From JABMMZ01 sp044357345 (GTDB lineage Bacteria > Bacteroidota > Bacteroidia > NS11-12g > UBA955): a DNA stretch of 64,000 bases. Location: contig JBIKPR010000003.1 in assembly GCA_044357345.1 (NCBI GenBank), forward strand, positions 26,455 through 90,454, in the 5' to 3' direction. Numbering within the stretch: position 1 is the first letter of the stretch; the number at the start of each line of letters is the position of its first letter. Under the pieces are notes generated by a model that searched no databases, had not been told where the DNA came from, and worked only from the letters and a program-made list of their open reading frames with translations. Below are positions 52,342 to 62,178 of this stretch, in pieces. Made by a program: the position numbers and the translations under genes.

Positions 52342-53477
52342 GAATTTTATTATTGACGGATGGTACTTACCCTTTTGCAATGGGTGGTATGCAAAAACAT
52401 TCGTTTTATTTGTTCAATTATTTGCTGAAAAACAAGCATGACGTTAGTATAGCCCATTGTCCAGATTCAACTATTTTAGATTCAGAAATTACACATGCAA
52501 GCAAAGATATTTTTTTAAGTAATGCAGATAAGGTTTTTGCACTTCAATTCCCCAAAATAGCAAAGTTTCCAGGTCATTACATCCTTGCTTCTTGGCTATA
52601 CAGCGATAAGTTGTATAAGCATTACCAAGCCAATTTAGATGATTTTGATTTGATTTATGCCCAGGGATTTACAGCATGGCGTTTCTTGCAAAAAAGATCT
52701 AATTTAATTTCCACACCAGTTCTGGTTAATTTACATGGATTTGAAATGTATCAAAAAGCTTATTCTTTAAAGGAAGCAATAGAAAAGTTCATTTTAAAAA
52801 TTCCAGCATATTACATCATTAGAAAAGCTGATTATTTACAATCTTTAGGCGGCCGAATCACTCAATTAATAGGTTCTGTTTATAGTAAAGCAAAGATTTT
52901 GCAATGCAGTATTGGAATCGAAGAATCTTGGATAAGAACGTCTATTAATCCTTGTTTTGGAAATCAAAGAAAGTTCTTATTTATAGGGCGAATGGAACAT
53001 AGAAAAGGACTTCATTTACTCAATCAACTTTTACCGACTTTGTGCAATGACAATCGGTTTGAAATGCATTTTATTGGTCCAATACCAAGCGAGTTCCAAA
53101 TAAACCATGAACAAATTCATTACCATGGTAAAATTAACGATGAGAATAAGATTACTGAAGTATTGGATCAAATGGATGTATTGTTATTGCCTTCTTTATC
53201 AGAGGGAATGCCAACCGTAATTTTAGAGGCTATGGCAAGGTCATGTGCAGTTATCGCTACAGATGTCGGGGCTGTCTCTGAGCTCGTTGATAGCAGCAAT
53301 GGAGTGCTTGTGCCTTCGAACGACACAGAGGCGTTGAAATCTGCTATTTTATCAATCTTAAATACGAGTAATTGTAAGCTCGAAACATTAAAACAAGCAT
53401 CTTTAGATCGCGTTCAAAACTATACTTGGAGTAAGGTCATAGAGCGCCAAATTTCTCAATTTAAAACTACGCAATAA
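52338..53477 (+). CDS. GT4-family glycosyltransferase
   Basis: A 379-residue GT-B enzyme starting ILLLTDGTYPFAMGGMQKH, with LFIGRMEHRKGLHLL in the donor domain and the LPSLSEGMPTVILEAMA signature carrying the E(x7)E pair, a strong GT4 match. It is the last + strand gene before a convergent polymerase-like gene; the 43-base gap between the two 3' ends has no clear hairpin. Confidence 0.9.
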   Translation: MRILLLTDGTYPFAMGGMQKHSFYLFNYLLKNKHDVSIAHCPDSTILDSEITHASKDIFLSNADKVFALQFPKIAKFPGHYILASWLYSDKLYKHYQANLDDFDLIYAQGFTAWRFLQKRSNLISTPVLVNLHGFEMYQKAYSLKEAIEKFILKIPAYYIIRKADYLQSLGGRITQLIGSVYSKAKILQCSIGIEESWIRTSINPCFGNQRKFLFIGRMEHRKGLHLLNQLLPTLCNDNRFEMHFIGPIPSEFQINHEQIHYHGKINDENKITEVLDQMDVLLLPSLSEGMPTVILEAMARSCAVIATDVGAVSELVDSSNGVLVPSNDTEALKSAILSILNTSNCKLETLKQASLDRVQNYTWSKVIERQISQFKTTQ

Positions 53478-53520
53478 ATTCTAAATTAATAAAAACAAAT
53501 GGCATAAGGAAATTCTGTTT

Positions 53521-54855
53521 TTACTTAATTATTTGCGGCACAATCATTGCCCTTTTTTGATTTTTCCTTTCAGCAATCCGTTTACTTACAATTTTATAAC
53601 TTAAATAATAAATAAAGAAAAATAGGAAAAACCCATTCCCAAAATAATTTCCGGTTCGTATAAGTCTAACAATAAATAAAATGAATATCCCTTGGTTGAT
53701 GAGCAAATAATCTCTGAGTTCGGGGTATTTATAACCTTTTTTAAGCAATAAGAATCGAAACATAAAGAAAAAGAAAAGGGATAAACCCAAAATCCCAGTT
53801 TCAGACATTAACCTTATATATAATGAATTGGCATCTGCCATGTTGAACACACCATAGCGCTTAATAAAATCTTCATCGAAAAACAATCCAAAATATTTCT
53901 TATAATTTGCTTCATGCGTCCCAATACCCGTTCCTGTGAGTGGCCAAGTTTCAAACGAGTGTTTGGCTATGACATAATTAGAATACAAGGCAAAACTACT
54001 AGAATTCAAAACAGATATTTCTTTTTTTGAAGTGTTGTTGTTAGAAAAGGCACTTAAGGTTTGGGTGTATTTAATATTAAATTCATTCCAACTTTTTTGA
54101 ATGTTAGCAAAACCAAACCCAATCGCTATTAAAAGAAAGGGTAAAAGTATTATTTTCCAACTCGTGAAGGATAAGTACTTCTTATTGTAAAGCCAAAAGA
54201 AAAAAATTGCACCAATCCCTAAAAAACTTGCTGAGGAAAAGGTGAATATAAAGCAAGTTGCAATTGCGCCCAAAATGGTAATATTTTTATATTTGCTTAT
54301 TACTTTTTCAAAAATTGTGGTCTTGTAAAACGCAAAGTACATTGCAGGTATAATTGCCGCCGCAAGGAAATATGGTTCTCCCATTATGCCATAAATTCTA
54401 TAAAAACCCGCAGAAGTGATTTTCATTTTTTCATTAATGTGAATTCCAACGATATTAAGTGCTTCCTCTAATAAACCCTCCAATGAAACTAAAAAAGCCA
54501 AAAAAACATACATTTTAAATATACGCCTTATCTCAAAATTGTTGTAAGCCAAAAAAGTGTAGTAAGCGATAGAGGTGAAGAATAAGCCAACCAATTGTTT
54601 TGTAACCGACAATGTGTAAGTGTCTTCAATAAATGTAACAATCAATGTTGCAGAAATTATCAAACTTATTGAAGCGATAAACCAACGTGGCAACAATTTG
54701 ATAGAGCTACTTGAATTGATATAATAAATAATGCTAGCTGCAAAAATCAAATAATAATAGTAAAAATCAAATGGCAATTGACGGCGCAAAAAGATAAAAT
54801 CATCCATGAATACAGAGGCAACCATCGCCCAGCTAATTAGTTTTTTGAAATTCAT
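53521..54855 (-). CDS. O-antigen polymerase/ligase-like membrane protein (Wzy/WaaL type)
   Basis: A 444-residue protein with about ten to twelve transmembrane segments and one large extracytoplasmic loop (residues about 230-330) that ends in the TGTGIGTHEANY and NSLYIRLMSETG motifs seen in the O-antigen ligase/Wzy_C superfamily. It either polymerises repeat units or transfers glycan to the acceptor lipid. It is the only minus-strand gene inside the glycan locus, so it has its own promoter: TACTTTTG (complement at 54875-54882) lies about 20 bases before the start. Confidence 0.78.
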   Translation of the reverse strand: MNFKKLISWAMVASVFMDDFIFLRRQLPFDFYYYYLIFAASIIYYINSSSSIKLLPRWFIASISLIISATLIVTFIEDTYTLSVTKQLVGLFFTSIAYYTFLAYNNFEIRRIFKMYVFLAFLVSLEGLLEEALNIVGIHINEKMKITSAGFYRIYGIMGEPYFLAAAIIPAMYFAFYKTTIFEKVISKYKNITILGAIATCFIFTFSSASFLGIGAIFFFWLYNKKYLSFTSWKIILLPFLLIAIGFGFANIQKSWNEFNIKYTQTLSAFSNNNTSKKEISVLNSSSFALYSNYVIAKHSFETWPLTGTGIGTHEANYKKYFGLFFDEDFIKRYGVFNMADANSLYIRLMSETGILGLSLFFFFMFRFLLLKKGYKYPELRDYLLINQGIFILFIVRLIRTGNYFGNGFFLFFFIYYLSYKIVSKRIAERKNQKRAMIVPQIIK

Positions 54856-54874
54856 GAATTAAATATAATCTTTG

Positions 54875-54882
54875 CAAAAGTA
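54875..54882 (-). promoter_or_regulatory. candidate -7 box for the polymerase-like gene (TACTTTTG on minus strand)
   Basis: On the minus strand TACTTTTG matches TAnnTTTG, ending about 19 bases before the ATG at 54855. It lies in the 33-base divergent gap to the GT4 gene at 54889, whose TTG start it nearly abuts. A -33 TTG is not clear. Confidence 0.45.
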
Positions 54883-54888
54883 AAAATT

Positions 54889-55938
54889 TTGCGCGTATTA
54901 ATACTATATACTGAGTTGGCTGGTTATGTTCTTGGAAATTTTAAGCAATTTTTATATCTAAATCCTGATGCAGAACTGCTTGTTGTTCATTATCCTGTCA
55001 ATTCGGAAGCACCCTTCAATTTTGAATTGTTTCAAAGGACAAAATTCATTGTTTTTGATGAGAATAAACTTGAACAAATAAGTTTAACCATTTTAGATTT
55101 TAAACCCGATGTTGTATTATGTTCTGGTTGGGGTAATAAAGTATACCTAAATTGGGTAAAAAATTTAGATAAGCATGTAAAAAAAGTAATTTGTTTTGAT
55201 AACCAATGGAATGGAAATTTTAAGCAAAGGATTCTTTCATTGTTTTCAAGGTTTACTTTTTTGAAAATGTTTCAATTTGCTTGGGTACCTGGTGCTCCTC
55301 AGAAAAAATATGCTATCAAAATAGGTTTTAATGAGAATAATATTTTCACTGGTCTTTATCCAGCTGATTCCAAATTATTTATTCCAATTGGTAAACATAA
55401 GCTATCACAAAGAGGGGTTTACCCTAAAGTGATGCTTAGCGTTGCCAGATATATTACTCAAAAGGATCTACCGACCATGTGGGAGGCATTCATAGAGGCC
55501 AATCATTCTACTGGCGAAAAATGGTCGATGCAATGTATTGGATTTGGCGAACAATTTGATCAACGGATCCAACACGCGTCAATTTCACATTTGGGATTTA
55601 AGCAGCCAACTGAAATAGAATCATATGCATTAAATGCAGGCGTATATGTCTTACCAAGCACATATGAGCCATGGGGTGTTGCTGTGCATGAAATGGCCCT
55701 GAGCGCTTTGCCAATGGTGTTAAGCGATAAGGTTGGTGCTGCGACTATGTTTCTTAATAAGAGCAATGGGTACAGTTTTCCTGCCGGAGATAAAGAAAAA
55801 CTCAAAGATGTGCTGAAAACAATAATGACTCTAAGCGACCAGCAACTATGGGAAATGGCTGAGGCTAGCTATAATAGCGGTTTGCAATTGAGTAGCGACA
55901 ATTGGGCAAGCACGTTACATACAATTCTTAAAAAATGA
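54889..55938 (+). CDS. GT4-like glycosyltransferase
   Basis: A 349-residue GT-B enzyme with LPSTYEPWGVAVHEMAL as donor motif (E(x7)E) and SVARYITQKDLPTMWEAF in the C-terminal domain. The N-terminal domain is shorter than in classical GT4 proteins, hence the smaller size. The start is TTG, directly followed by RVLILYTEL; no ATG is close. It overlaps the next gene by 4 bases (ATGA) and is transcribed divergently from the polymerase-like gene. Confidence 0.85.
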   Translation: MRVLILYTELAGYVLGNFKQFLYLNPDAELLVVHYPVNSEAPFNFELFQRTKFIVFDENKLEQISLTILDFKPDVVLCSGWGNKVYLNWVKNLDKHVKKVICFDNQWNGNFKQRILSLFSRFTFLKMFQFAWVPGAPQKKYAIKIGFNENNIFTGLYPADSKLFIPIGKHKLSQRGVYPKVMLSVARYITQKDLPTMWEAFIEANHSTGEKWSMQCIGFGEQFDQRIQHASISHLGFKQPTEIESYALNAGVYVLPSTYEPWGVAVHEMALSALPMVLSDKVGAATMFLNKSNGYSFPAGDKEKLKDVLKTIMTLSDQQLWEMAEASYNSGLQLSSDNWASTLHTILKK

Positions 55939-57083
55939 CGAAAGACAATCAAGCAAAAACGATTGTTATATTTACGGATTGGTATGTGCCGGGCTTTAAG
56001 GCAGGTGGACCAATTCAATCAGTATTTAATTTAGCTGAGCTACTTAGCAAGGATTTTCATGTAAAAGTGGTAAGCAGAAATACAGATCTAAATTCAAATC
56101 AAGCATATCAAAATGTACTGTTTGATCAATGGGTATCAATAGGTAAGCAACATGAGGTATTGTATATCAGTCAAGAAAAATTGGGATTTAAAGTAATTAA
56201 ACAAATTATTAAAGAAAATACAAATAATATAATATTAATCAATGGGTTATTTTCATTTTATTTTAGTTTTTTACCAGCCCTTTTATGTATTTCATTTCCT
56301 GTCCGAAAGGTCTTTATTGCTGTAAGAGGCATGCTACACACATCTGCATTGTCTGTAAAACCATTAAAAAAACAATTGTTCTTAACTTTTGCCAGAGGAT
56401 TGGGTTTGTATCAGAAACCAGTTATGCTGGCCACTAATGCAGAAGAAATTGAAGAAATAAAGAAATCTCTTGGAAAGGTAAGGCCAGTAATTGCCCCTAA
56501 TATTCCAATGGTTTATGAAGACCTAAAGCCAAGTGTTGAAAGAGATAGTAAATTGTTCACCTTGGCTTTTATTGGAAGAATTGCACCTGAAAAAAACCCA
56601 TTAATACTTATCGAAGCCCTGAAAAAAATTCAAAATCCATTAAGGGTAATTTTCTGTGGAGATTCTAACAATGAATCATATTTAAATAGTTTTAAAGAGC
56701 AGCTAAGTGCTCTCCCTACTCATATAAATTATGAATACCACGCTGAAATGTCGCACAAAGATATTCAAAATTTATTGCCAGAAATAGATGTAATGGCATT
56801 GCCAAGTCTAGGAGAGAATTTCGGCCATGCCATTTATGAAAGTCTAGTTGCTGGGGTTCCAGTTATTATTGGCAATAATACACCATGGAAAAATATGGAG
56901 AATAAACTTGCCGGAATAGAAATAGATCCGAAAGATGCCACAGCTCTTAAAGATGCTGTAAATAGATTTATGACAATGAATAAGGCAGATTTCGAACAAT
57001 GGCGTATAGCGGCCAATAAGGTTGCATTTGATTATAATTCTGCGAATAATTTCAGGCAAATTTATTTAGATTTGTTTTCTTGA
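55935..57083 (+). CDS. GT4-family glycosyltransferase
   Basis: A 382-residue GT-B enzyme: IFTDWYVPGFKAGGPIQSV at the acceptor loop, AFIGRIAPEKNPLIL in the donor domain and LPSLGENFGHAIYESLVAGVPV as the donor-binding motif. The WYVPGFKAGGP form of the N-terminal loop is common in capsule and colanic-acid-type transferases. It is followed after 18 bases by a WcaF-like acetyltransferase gene. Confidence 0.9.
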   Translation: MTKDNQAKTIVIFTDWYVPGFKAGGPIQSVFNLAELLSKDFHVKVVSRNTDLNSNQAYQNVLFDQWVSIGKQHEVLYISQEKLGFKVIKQIIKENTNNIILINGLFSFYFSFLPALLCISFPVRKVFIAVRGMLHTSALSVKPLKKQLFLTFARGLGLYQKPVMLATNAEEIEEIKKSLGKVRPVIAPNIPMVYEDLKPSVERDSKLFTLAFIGRIAPEKNPLILIEALKKIQNPLRVIFCGDSNNESYLNSFKEQLSALPTHINYEYHAEMSHKDIQNLLPEIDVMALPSLGENFGHAIYESLVAGVPVIIGNNTPWKNMENKLAGIEIDPKDATALKDAVNRFMTMNKADFEQWRIAANKVAFDYNSANNFRQIYLDLFS

Positions 57084-57101
57084 TTAGATTTGTTCCAATA
57101 A

Positions 57102-57653
57102 ATGAAAAATACAGTACAACTAAACACCTATAACAATGATTATTTTAACCCCGGGGCAGGGAGGTTTAAAAGAGCTTGTTGGCATATAGTAAATGCGGTT
57201 TTTTTTAAATCATTTTTTCATTTCTATGGATTAAAGGTGCTTTTATTGAAATTTTTTGGGGCTGAGATAGGAATAAATGTGCTTATTAAACCCAATGTTA
57301 ATATCAAATACCCTTGGAACCTAATCGTTGGAAATAATGTATGGATAGGTGAAGAAGTTTGGATAGATAATCTTGTTACTGTTCAAATAGGAAACAATGT
57401 TTGTGTTTCACAAGGCGCCATGCTTTTGTGTGGCAATCATAACTTTTCTAAACCTACATTTGATTTAATTACTGGAACAATTATTCTTGAAGATGGGGTC
57501 TGGATTGGCGCAAAAAGCATAGTGGGACCCAAAGTAGTTTGTCATTCTCACAGTGTTCTGAGTGTAAATAGTGTAGCAAGTAAAGATTTACAGGCTTACA
57601 GTATTTACAGAGGAAATCCTGCTCAATTAATAAAAGAAAGAATTGTTGAATAA
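57102..57653 (+). CDS. WcaF-like hexapeptide acetyltransferase
   Basis: A 183-residue left-handed beta-helix acetyltransferase. The N-terminal region (YFNPGAGRFKRACWHIVN) with hydrophobic helix, followed by NIKYPWNLIVGNNVWIG and CGNHNF, is the pattern of the colanic acid acetyltransferase WcaF and related enzymes; the C terminus has the expected YRGNPAQLI. It O-acetylates a sugar of the repeat unit. It lies directly before a GT2 gene, as wcaF lies next to wcaE in colanic acid loci. Confidence 0.85.
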   Translation: MKNTVQLNTYNNDYFNPGAGRFKRACWHIVNAVFFKSFFHFYGLKVLLLKFFGAEIGINVLIKPNVNIKYPWNLIVGNNVWIGEEVWIDNLVTVQIGNNVCVSQGAMLLCGNHNFSKPTFDLITGTIILEDGVWIGAKSIVGPKVVCHSHSVLSVNSVASKDLQAYSIYRGNPAQLIKERIVE

Positions 57654-57654
57654 T

Positions 57655-58407
57655 TTGAAAGTTTCAATCATAACTATCTGCTATAATGCAGAGAAGACAA
57701 TATTAAAGACTGTAAAGTCTGTATTGGAACAGGACTATAAAAACATCGAATATATAATTATTGATGGTGCATCTACCGATAATACAGTTTCGATTTTGAA
57801 TGCGTTTGCCAATAATGAATTTAAACTACTTAGCGAAAAAGATGATGGACTTTACGATGCTATTAATAAAGGAATAAGTATCTGCACAGGTGATGTAATT
57901 GGGCTTTTACATTCGGATGATATTTATTCAAATTCTAATGTTATATCTACAATAGTTTCGCATTTTGAACTTGATAAATCTATAGATGCTTTATCAAGTT
58001 CAGTAGAAATATTTAAGTCAGATAATTTTATTAATCCTTACAGAATTTATAGGGCAAATAGTTTTAAGAGTTGGCAATTTAAAATTGGAATTCAACCCCC
58101 ACATCCAGGATTTTTTATTACCAAACATGCTTTTGAAAATGTAGGATACTACCGTACTCAGTATAAAATTAGTGGTGATTTTGATTGGCTTTTGAGGGCC
58201 ATTTTAGTCAATAAACTAAAAGTGAAATATATAGAATATGTTAGTGTTTTTATGCTTGATGGAGGACTAAGTTCTTCAGGATGGAAGAGTAAAGTTAGAA
58301 TGAACAATGAAAATTTAAAAATCCTTAAATCTCATGGCATTTATAGCAATAAAATATTGATTTATTTTAAGTATTTTCTAAAGATATTTCAAATAAGAAG
58401 CTTGTAA
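57655..58407 (+). CDS. GT2-family glycosyltransferase (WcaE-like)
   Basis: A 250-residue GT-A enzyme with SIITICYNAEKTI, IDGASTDNTV, SEKDDGLYDAINKG and GLLHSDDIY, the form found in WcaE-type transferases. The start is uncertain: a TTG at 57655 places Met directly before KVSII, while a TTG at 57643 overlaps the previous gene by 11 bases. It is the last gene of the polysaccharide locus and converges on uvrA with only 10 bases between the stops. Confidence 0.85.
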   Translation: MKVSIITICYNAEKTILKTVKSVLEQDYKNIEYIIIDGASTDNTVSILNAFANNEFKLLSEKDDGLYDAINKGISICTGDVIGLLHSDDIYSNSNVISTIVSHFELDKSIDALSSSVEIFKSDNFINPYRIYRANSFKSWQFKIGIQPPHPGFFITKHAFENVGYYRTQYKISGDFDWLLRAILVNKLKVKYIEYVSVFMLDGGLSSSGWKSKVRMNNENLKILKSHGIYSNKILIYFKYFLKIFQIRSL

Positions 58408-58417
58408 TTGCCTAGAT

Positions 58418-61222
58418 CTATTTTCGGCTTAATTTATCGATTAAAAATTGCCCAGTATAGCTATCCTTCTTATTAATTATGTCTTCTGGTACACCTTCAA
58501 AAACCAAGCTCCCTCCTTTATCGCCGCCTTCTGGACCTAGGTCAATTAACCAATCGGCACATTTAATCACATCTACATTATGTTCTATAATAATCACAGT
58601 ATGGCCTTTTTCTATAAGGGCATTAAAACAGAACAGTAATTTGTGAATATCATGAAAGTGTAAGCCTGTGGTTGGTTCATCAAATATAAAAACAGTATGA
58701 CTTTCTTTGGTATTTCCTTTTCCTAGAAAGGTTGCTAGCTTTATTCTTTGCGCTTCTCCACCACTTAGTGTGTTGCTCGATTGCCCAAGAGCCACATAGC
58801 CTAAACCAACACTCTGTAAAGGCGCAATTTTGGCAGCTATACTTGGTTTATCACTAAAAAACTCCATCGATTGATCAACAGTCAACTCAAGAATATCGGC
58901 AATGTTTTTTCCATTGTAACTAACCTCTAGAATCTCTTCTTTAAATCTTTTGCCCTTGCAAAACTCACATGGCAAAATTAAATCTGCCATGAATTGCATT
59001 TCTATAGTTACCTCCCCTTCCCCTTTACATTGTTCGCATCTACCGCCATCAACATTAAATGAGAAATGTGAAGGTTTTAATTTTTTCGCTTTTGCAGCAG
59101 GCAATTCTGAATAAAGCTCTCTAATGCTGTCGTAGGCTTTAATGTATGTGATTGGGTTGCTTCTGCTCGATTTACCAATAGGATTTTGATCAACCATTTC
59201 AACTTGCTTCACCAGATTAATATCACCTATTATTTTTTCATGTCGCCCAGTTTTAGTGCCAGTGTAATTGCCAATTGCTTTGTTTAAACCTGGGTAAAAA
59301 ATATTTTTAATTAAAGTTGTCTTTCCACTTCCACTCACTCCTGTAACACAAGACATAACTTGTAATGGAATTTTAACACCAATATTCTTAAGATTATTTT
59401 CTCTCGCGCCAACTATTTCAATACTGTTTTTCCAAGTCCTTCTCGTTTTGGGTGTATCGATTCCCAAACGCCCACTTAAATATTTGCCAGTCAAACTTCT
59501 TTCGCTTTCAAGTATTTCATTAAAAACACCACTAAATATTAGTTCACCGCCAAATGTGCCTGCTTCAGGTCCTATGTCAATCAACCGATCAGCAGCCTTC
59601 ATCATTTCTTCCTCGTGTTCAACCACGATAACCGTGTTGCCAATTTTCTGAAGACTTTTTAAAACCTCAATTAATTTCAAAGTGTCTCTAGGGTGTAGAC
59701 CAATACTTGGCTCATCCAAAATATACATACTGCCGGTTAAGCTACTGCCTAAAGAAGTGGCTAAATTTATCCTTTGTGATTCTCCTCCACTTAAGCTGTT
59801 GCTCAGTCTATTTAATCCCAAATAACCCAAACCTACATCTTTTAAGAAATTCAATCTATTTTGGATTTCAATAAATATTCGGCCTCCGATATGCATATCG
59901 TTTTCATTCAATTTTACTGCATTGAAATAATAACTAGCTTGATCAACAGACATGAGCAGCACTTCTTGAATGCTTAGTAACTTAGGAAGATTTTTGTTAA
60001 AGTTTTCAGCAATTAGCTTTACATAAGAGGCATCCTTTCTAAGCCTAGTTCCGCGGCAATCAGGACAAGTAGTTTTGCCTCTGTATCTGCTCAACATCAC
60101 TCTGTATTGAATCTTGTATGATTTTTCTTCTAATGATTTGAAAAAGGTAACCAACCCAGGAATTTTTTTGTTTCCTTGCCAAAGCAAATCTTTTTCTTTC
60201 TCGTTTAAATCATGGTAACTTCTATGAACTGGAAAATCAAACTCTAAGGCCAATCTTACAAAATCTTCTTTCCATTCACTCATGGTTTCACCTTTCCAGG
60301 GTTGAATACAACCTTCGTACACACTTAATGTTTTATCAGGTATCACCAAGTCCTCATCGATTCCAATTACTTGTCCGTATCCTTCGCATGTTTTACATGC
60401 ACCGAGGGGATTGTTAAAGCTTAAGAAGTCTTTACTGGGTATTTCAAAATTGATTCCATCGGCTTCGAACTTATTCGAAAAATCATGTAAGCTGTCTTCA
60501 ACTTTTATATAACAAGTTCCCAATCCTTCCCAAAATGCACTTTCAACAGAATCAGCAGCTCGATTTTGCAAATCTTCATCATCCTTTTGTATGATTAAGC
60601 GGTCAATTACTAAATAATTCTTCTTGGATTTTAAATCGGTTTTTGGATCAATTTCTGCAATTTTTAATATTCCACTATCAGTCAGAATCCTAACAAAACC
60701 TTGCTGTATATAGGTGTTAATTATCTCTTTTTCTTTCCCCTTTTTAATGCTTATTTCGCTTAATATTAAAATACTCTGACCTTCATCAAGAGATTTAATG
60801 AAATTTACAACATCATCGGTTGTATGGCGCCTTACTTCTTTGCCACTTATTGGTGATATAGTTCTTCCAATTCTTGAAAATAGTAGTTTTAGATAATCAT
60901 AAATCTCAGTGCTTGTTGAGACCGTGCTTCTTGGATTTCTAGTATTTACTTTTTGTTCTATTGCAATTGCTGGGGCCAATCCTTCAATAAAATCAACTTC
61001 AGGTTTATTCATCCGACCTAGAAATTGCCTTGCATAACTGCTTAAACTCTCTACATATCTTCTTTGGCCTTCTGCAAAAAGGGTATCAAAAACAAGGCTG
61101 CTTTTGCCACTTCCAGATACACCTGTAACAACCGTGAAACTGCCCGATGGTATTTCAACTTGAATGTTTTTTAAATTATGTACCCGAGCGCCTCGGATGA
61201 TTATATTTGGATATTTAGCCAC
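58418..61222 (-). CDS. uvrA: excinuclease ABC subunit UvrA
   Basis: A 934-residue UvrA, the damage-recognition ATPase of nucleotide excision repair. It has two ABC modules: Walker A GVSGSGKSSL and GVSGSGKTTL, signatures LSGGESQR and LSGGEAQR, and zinc-finger cysteine pairs CPDC and CEQC/CEFC. A TTG at 61264 would extend it by 14 residues, but a TACCTTTG promoter box lies inside that extension, so the GTG at 61222 just before AKYPNIIIRG is preferred. It is housekeeping and marks the right border of the glycan locus. Confidence 0.96.
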   Translation of the reverse strand: MAKYPNIIIRGARVHNLKNIQVEIPSGSFTVVTGVSGSGKSSLVFDTLFAEGQRRYVESLSSYARQFLGRMNKPEVDFIEGLAPAIAIEQKVNTRNPRSTVSTSTEIYDYLKLLFSRIGRTISPISGKEVRRHTTDDVVNFIKSLDEGQSILILSEISIKKGKEKEIINTYIQQGFVRILTDSGILKIAEIDPKTDLKSKKNYLVIDRLIIQKDDEDLQNRAADSVESAFWEGLGTCYIKVEDSLHDFSNKFEADGINFEIPSKDFLSFNNPLGACKTCEGYGQVIGIDEDLVIPDKTLSVYEGCIQPWKGETMSEWKEDFVRLALEFDFPVHRSYHDLNEKEKDLLWQGNKKIPGLVTFFKSLEEKSYKIQYRVMLSRYRGKTTCPDCRGTRLRKDASYVKLIAENFNKNLPKLLSIQEVLLMSVDQASYYFNAVKLNENDMHIGGRIFIEIQNRLNFLKDVGLGYLGLNRLSNSLSGGESQRINLATSLGSSLTGSMYILDEPSIGLHPRDTLKLIEVLKSLQKIGNTVIVVEHEEEMMKAADRLIDIGPEAGTFGGELIFSGVFNEILESERSLTGKYLSGRLGIDTPKTRRTWKNSIEIVGARENNLKNIGVKIPLQVMSCVTGVSGSGKTTLIKNIFYPGLNKAIGNYTGTKTGRHEKIIGDINLVKQVEMVDQNPIGKSSRSNPITYIKAYDSIRELYSELPAAKAKKLKPSHFSFNVDGGRCEQCKGEGEVTIEMQFMADLILPCEFCKGKRFKEEILEVSYNGKNIADILELTVDQSMEFFSDKPSIAAKIAPLQSVGLGYVALGQSSNTLSGGEAQRIKLATFLGKGNTKESHTVFIFDEPTTGLHFHDIHKLLFCFNALIEKGHTVIIIEHNVDVIKCADWLIDLGPEGGDKGGSLVFEGVPEDIINKKDSYTGQFLIDKLSRK

Positions 61223-61239
61223 GTTTTTTGAGTAACATG

Positions 61240-61247
61240 CAAAGGTA
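61240..61247 (-). promoter_or_regulatory. uvrA promoter, -7 box TACCTTTG (minus strand)
   Basis: On the minus strand TACCTTTG fits the TAnnTTTG -7 consensus, with TTTC about 19 bases further upstream as an imperfect -33 element. The box ends about 17 bases before the GTG at 61222, leaving a very short leader and supporting that start. Confidence 0.6.
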
Positions 61248-61309
61248 GATTTTTGTTTTGACAATGGAAATTAAACCTGCCTTTTTATTTATGAAAGGAT
61301 GTGGCCTAA

Positions 61310-61317
61310 TAATTTTG
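61310..61317 (+). promoter_or_regulatory. candidate promoter of the DUF4846 gene (TAATTTTG)
   Basis: TAATTTTG matches the Bacteroidota -7 box 21 bases before the ATG at 61339, with TTTA 19 bases upstream as a possible -33 element. The gene is divergent from uvrA and needs its own promoter in this gap. Confidence 0.5.
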
Positions 61318-61338
61318 AATTTATTGCGTTTTTAAAAG

Positions 61339-62133
61339 ATGAAACTTTTTCTTGTCTTATGCATTTTTATTTGCTGTAATTTTGAAGTACAGTCAAATAG
61401 AGTTTGTTCTGAAACAAACGAATTTATTACCTATTCCAATTCAATTGACAGCAATAAGAGTAATATTCTTGAAAGGTACTCTCCACCGGACTCTTTTTCG
61501 CGCAGGAGTGCAGACACAAGCTCATTTGCCTTTTATTTGCAGCATCTGCCTTTAAAGAAATTTGGTGAAGCAGTTCGGTATTATGATGGCACAGAAAAGA
61601 GCAATAATAACGTATACTCTTCGGTCGTTAATATGGATATATCCAATAAAGACCTACAGCAATGCGCAGATGCGGTAATGAGATTAAGAGCAGAGTACCT
61701 ATTCAATCAAAAGAAATATACTCAGATCAGTTTTTTATTTAATGGTGATGGGAAGTACCATACTTACTTAGAATTTTCCCCTACAGATCGCTCTTATTCA
61801 AGGTTTTTAAATTATATGGATTATATATTTTCATATGCCAATACGGGTTCCTTATTCAATCAACTAAAAAAAATTGAGATTTCTGAAATGCAAATTGGGG
61901 ATGTTCTAGTGAAAAAAGGCAATCCTTATGGCCATGCGGTCATAGTTGTTGATATGTGTTATGATATAAATGGGGGTAAATGTTTTATGTTAGCTCAAAG
62001 CTATATGCCTGCTCAAGAAACTCAAATTTTGTTGAATCCTAGCAACAACTCTGTTTGGTACATTTTGCCTTTGATTGGCGACATAAGAACACCAGAATGG
62101 ACCTTTTCAGTAAATGATTTAAGAAGATGGTGA
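61339..62133 (+). CDS. DUF4846-domain exported protein
   Basis: A 264-residue protein with an N-terminal signal sequence (MKLFLVLCIFICCNF), whose Cys pair near residue 13 might make it a lipoprotein, though the lipobox is poor. The mature part matches the DUF4846 family: ALP-like FYLQHLPL near residue 65, GDVLVKKGNPYGHAVIVVD and LAQSYMPAQE. The function of the family is not known; the conserved His in YGHAV suggests a catalytic or binding site. It is not obviously related to the glycan locus. Confidence 0.85.
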   Translation: MKLFLVLCIFICCNFEVQSNRVCSETNEFITYSNSIDSNKSNILERYSPPDSFSRRSADTSSFAFYLQHLPLKKFGEAVRYYDGTEKSNNNVYSSVVNMDISNKDLQQCADAVMRLRAEYLFNQKKYTQISFLFNGDGKYHTYLEFSPTDRSYSRFLNYMDYIFSYANTGSLFNQLKKIEISEMQIGDVLVKKGNPYGHAVIVVDMCYDINGGKCFMLAQSYMPAQETQILLNPSNNSVWYILPLIGDIRTPEWTFSVNDLRRW

Positions 62134-62138
62134 TAGAA

Positions 62139-62170
62139 TTGTAAAATTTGATTAAACTGTTATATCTTTG
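62139..62170 (+). promoter_or_regulatory. metH promoter (TTG ... TATCTTTG)
   Basis: TATCTTTG at 62163-62170 matches TAnnTTTG, with a TTG at 62139-62141 and a 21-base spacer. Transcription would start just before the SAM riboswitch at 62179, the expected arrangement. Confidence 0.65.
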
Positions 62171-62178
62171 CCCTGCAA

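Noticed and set aside
58408..58417. Bidirectional terminator between the last glycosyltransferase and uvrA
   Set aside because: Only 10 bases separate the convergent stop codons, and no hairpin with a U-tract is visible there.
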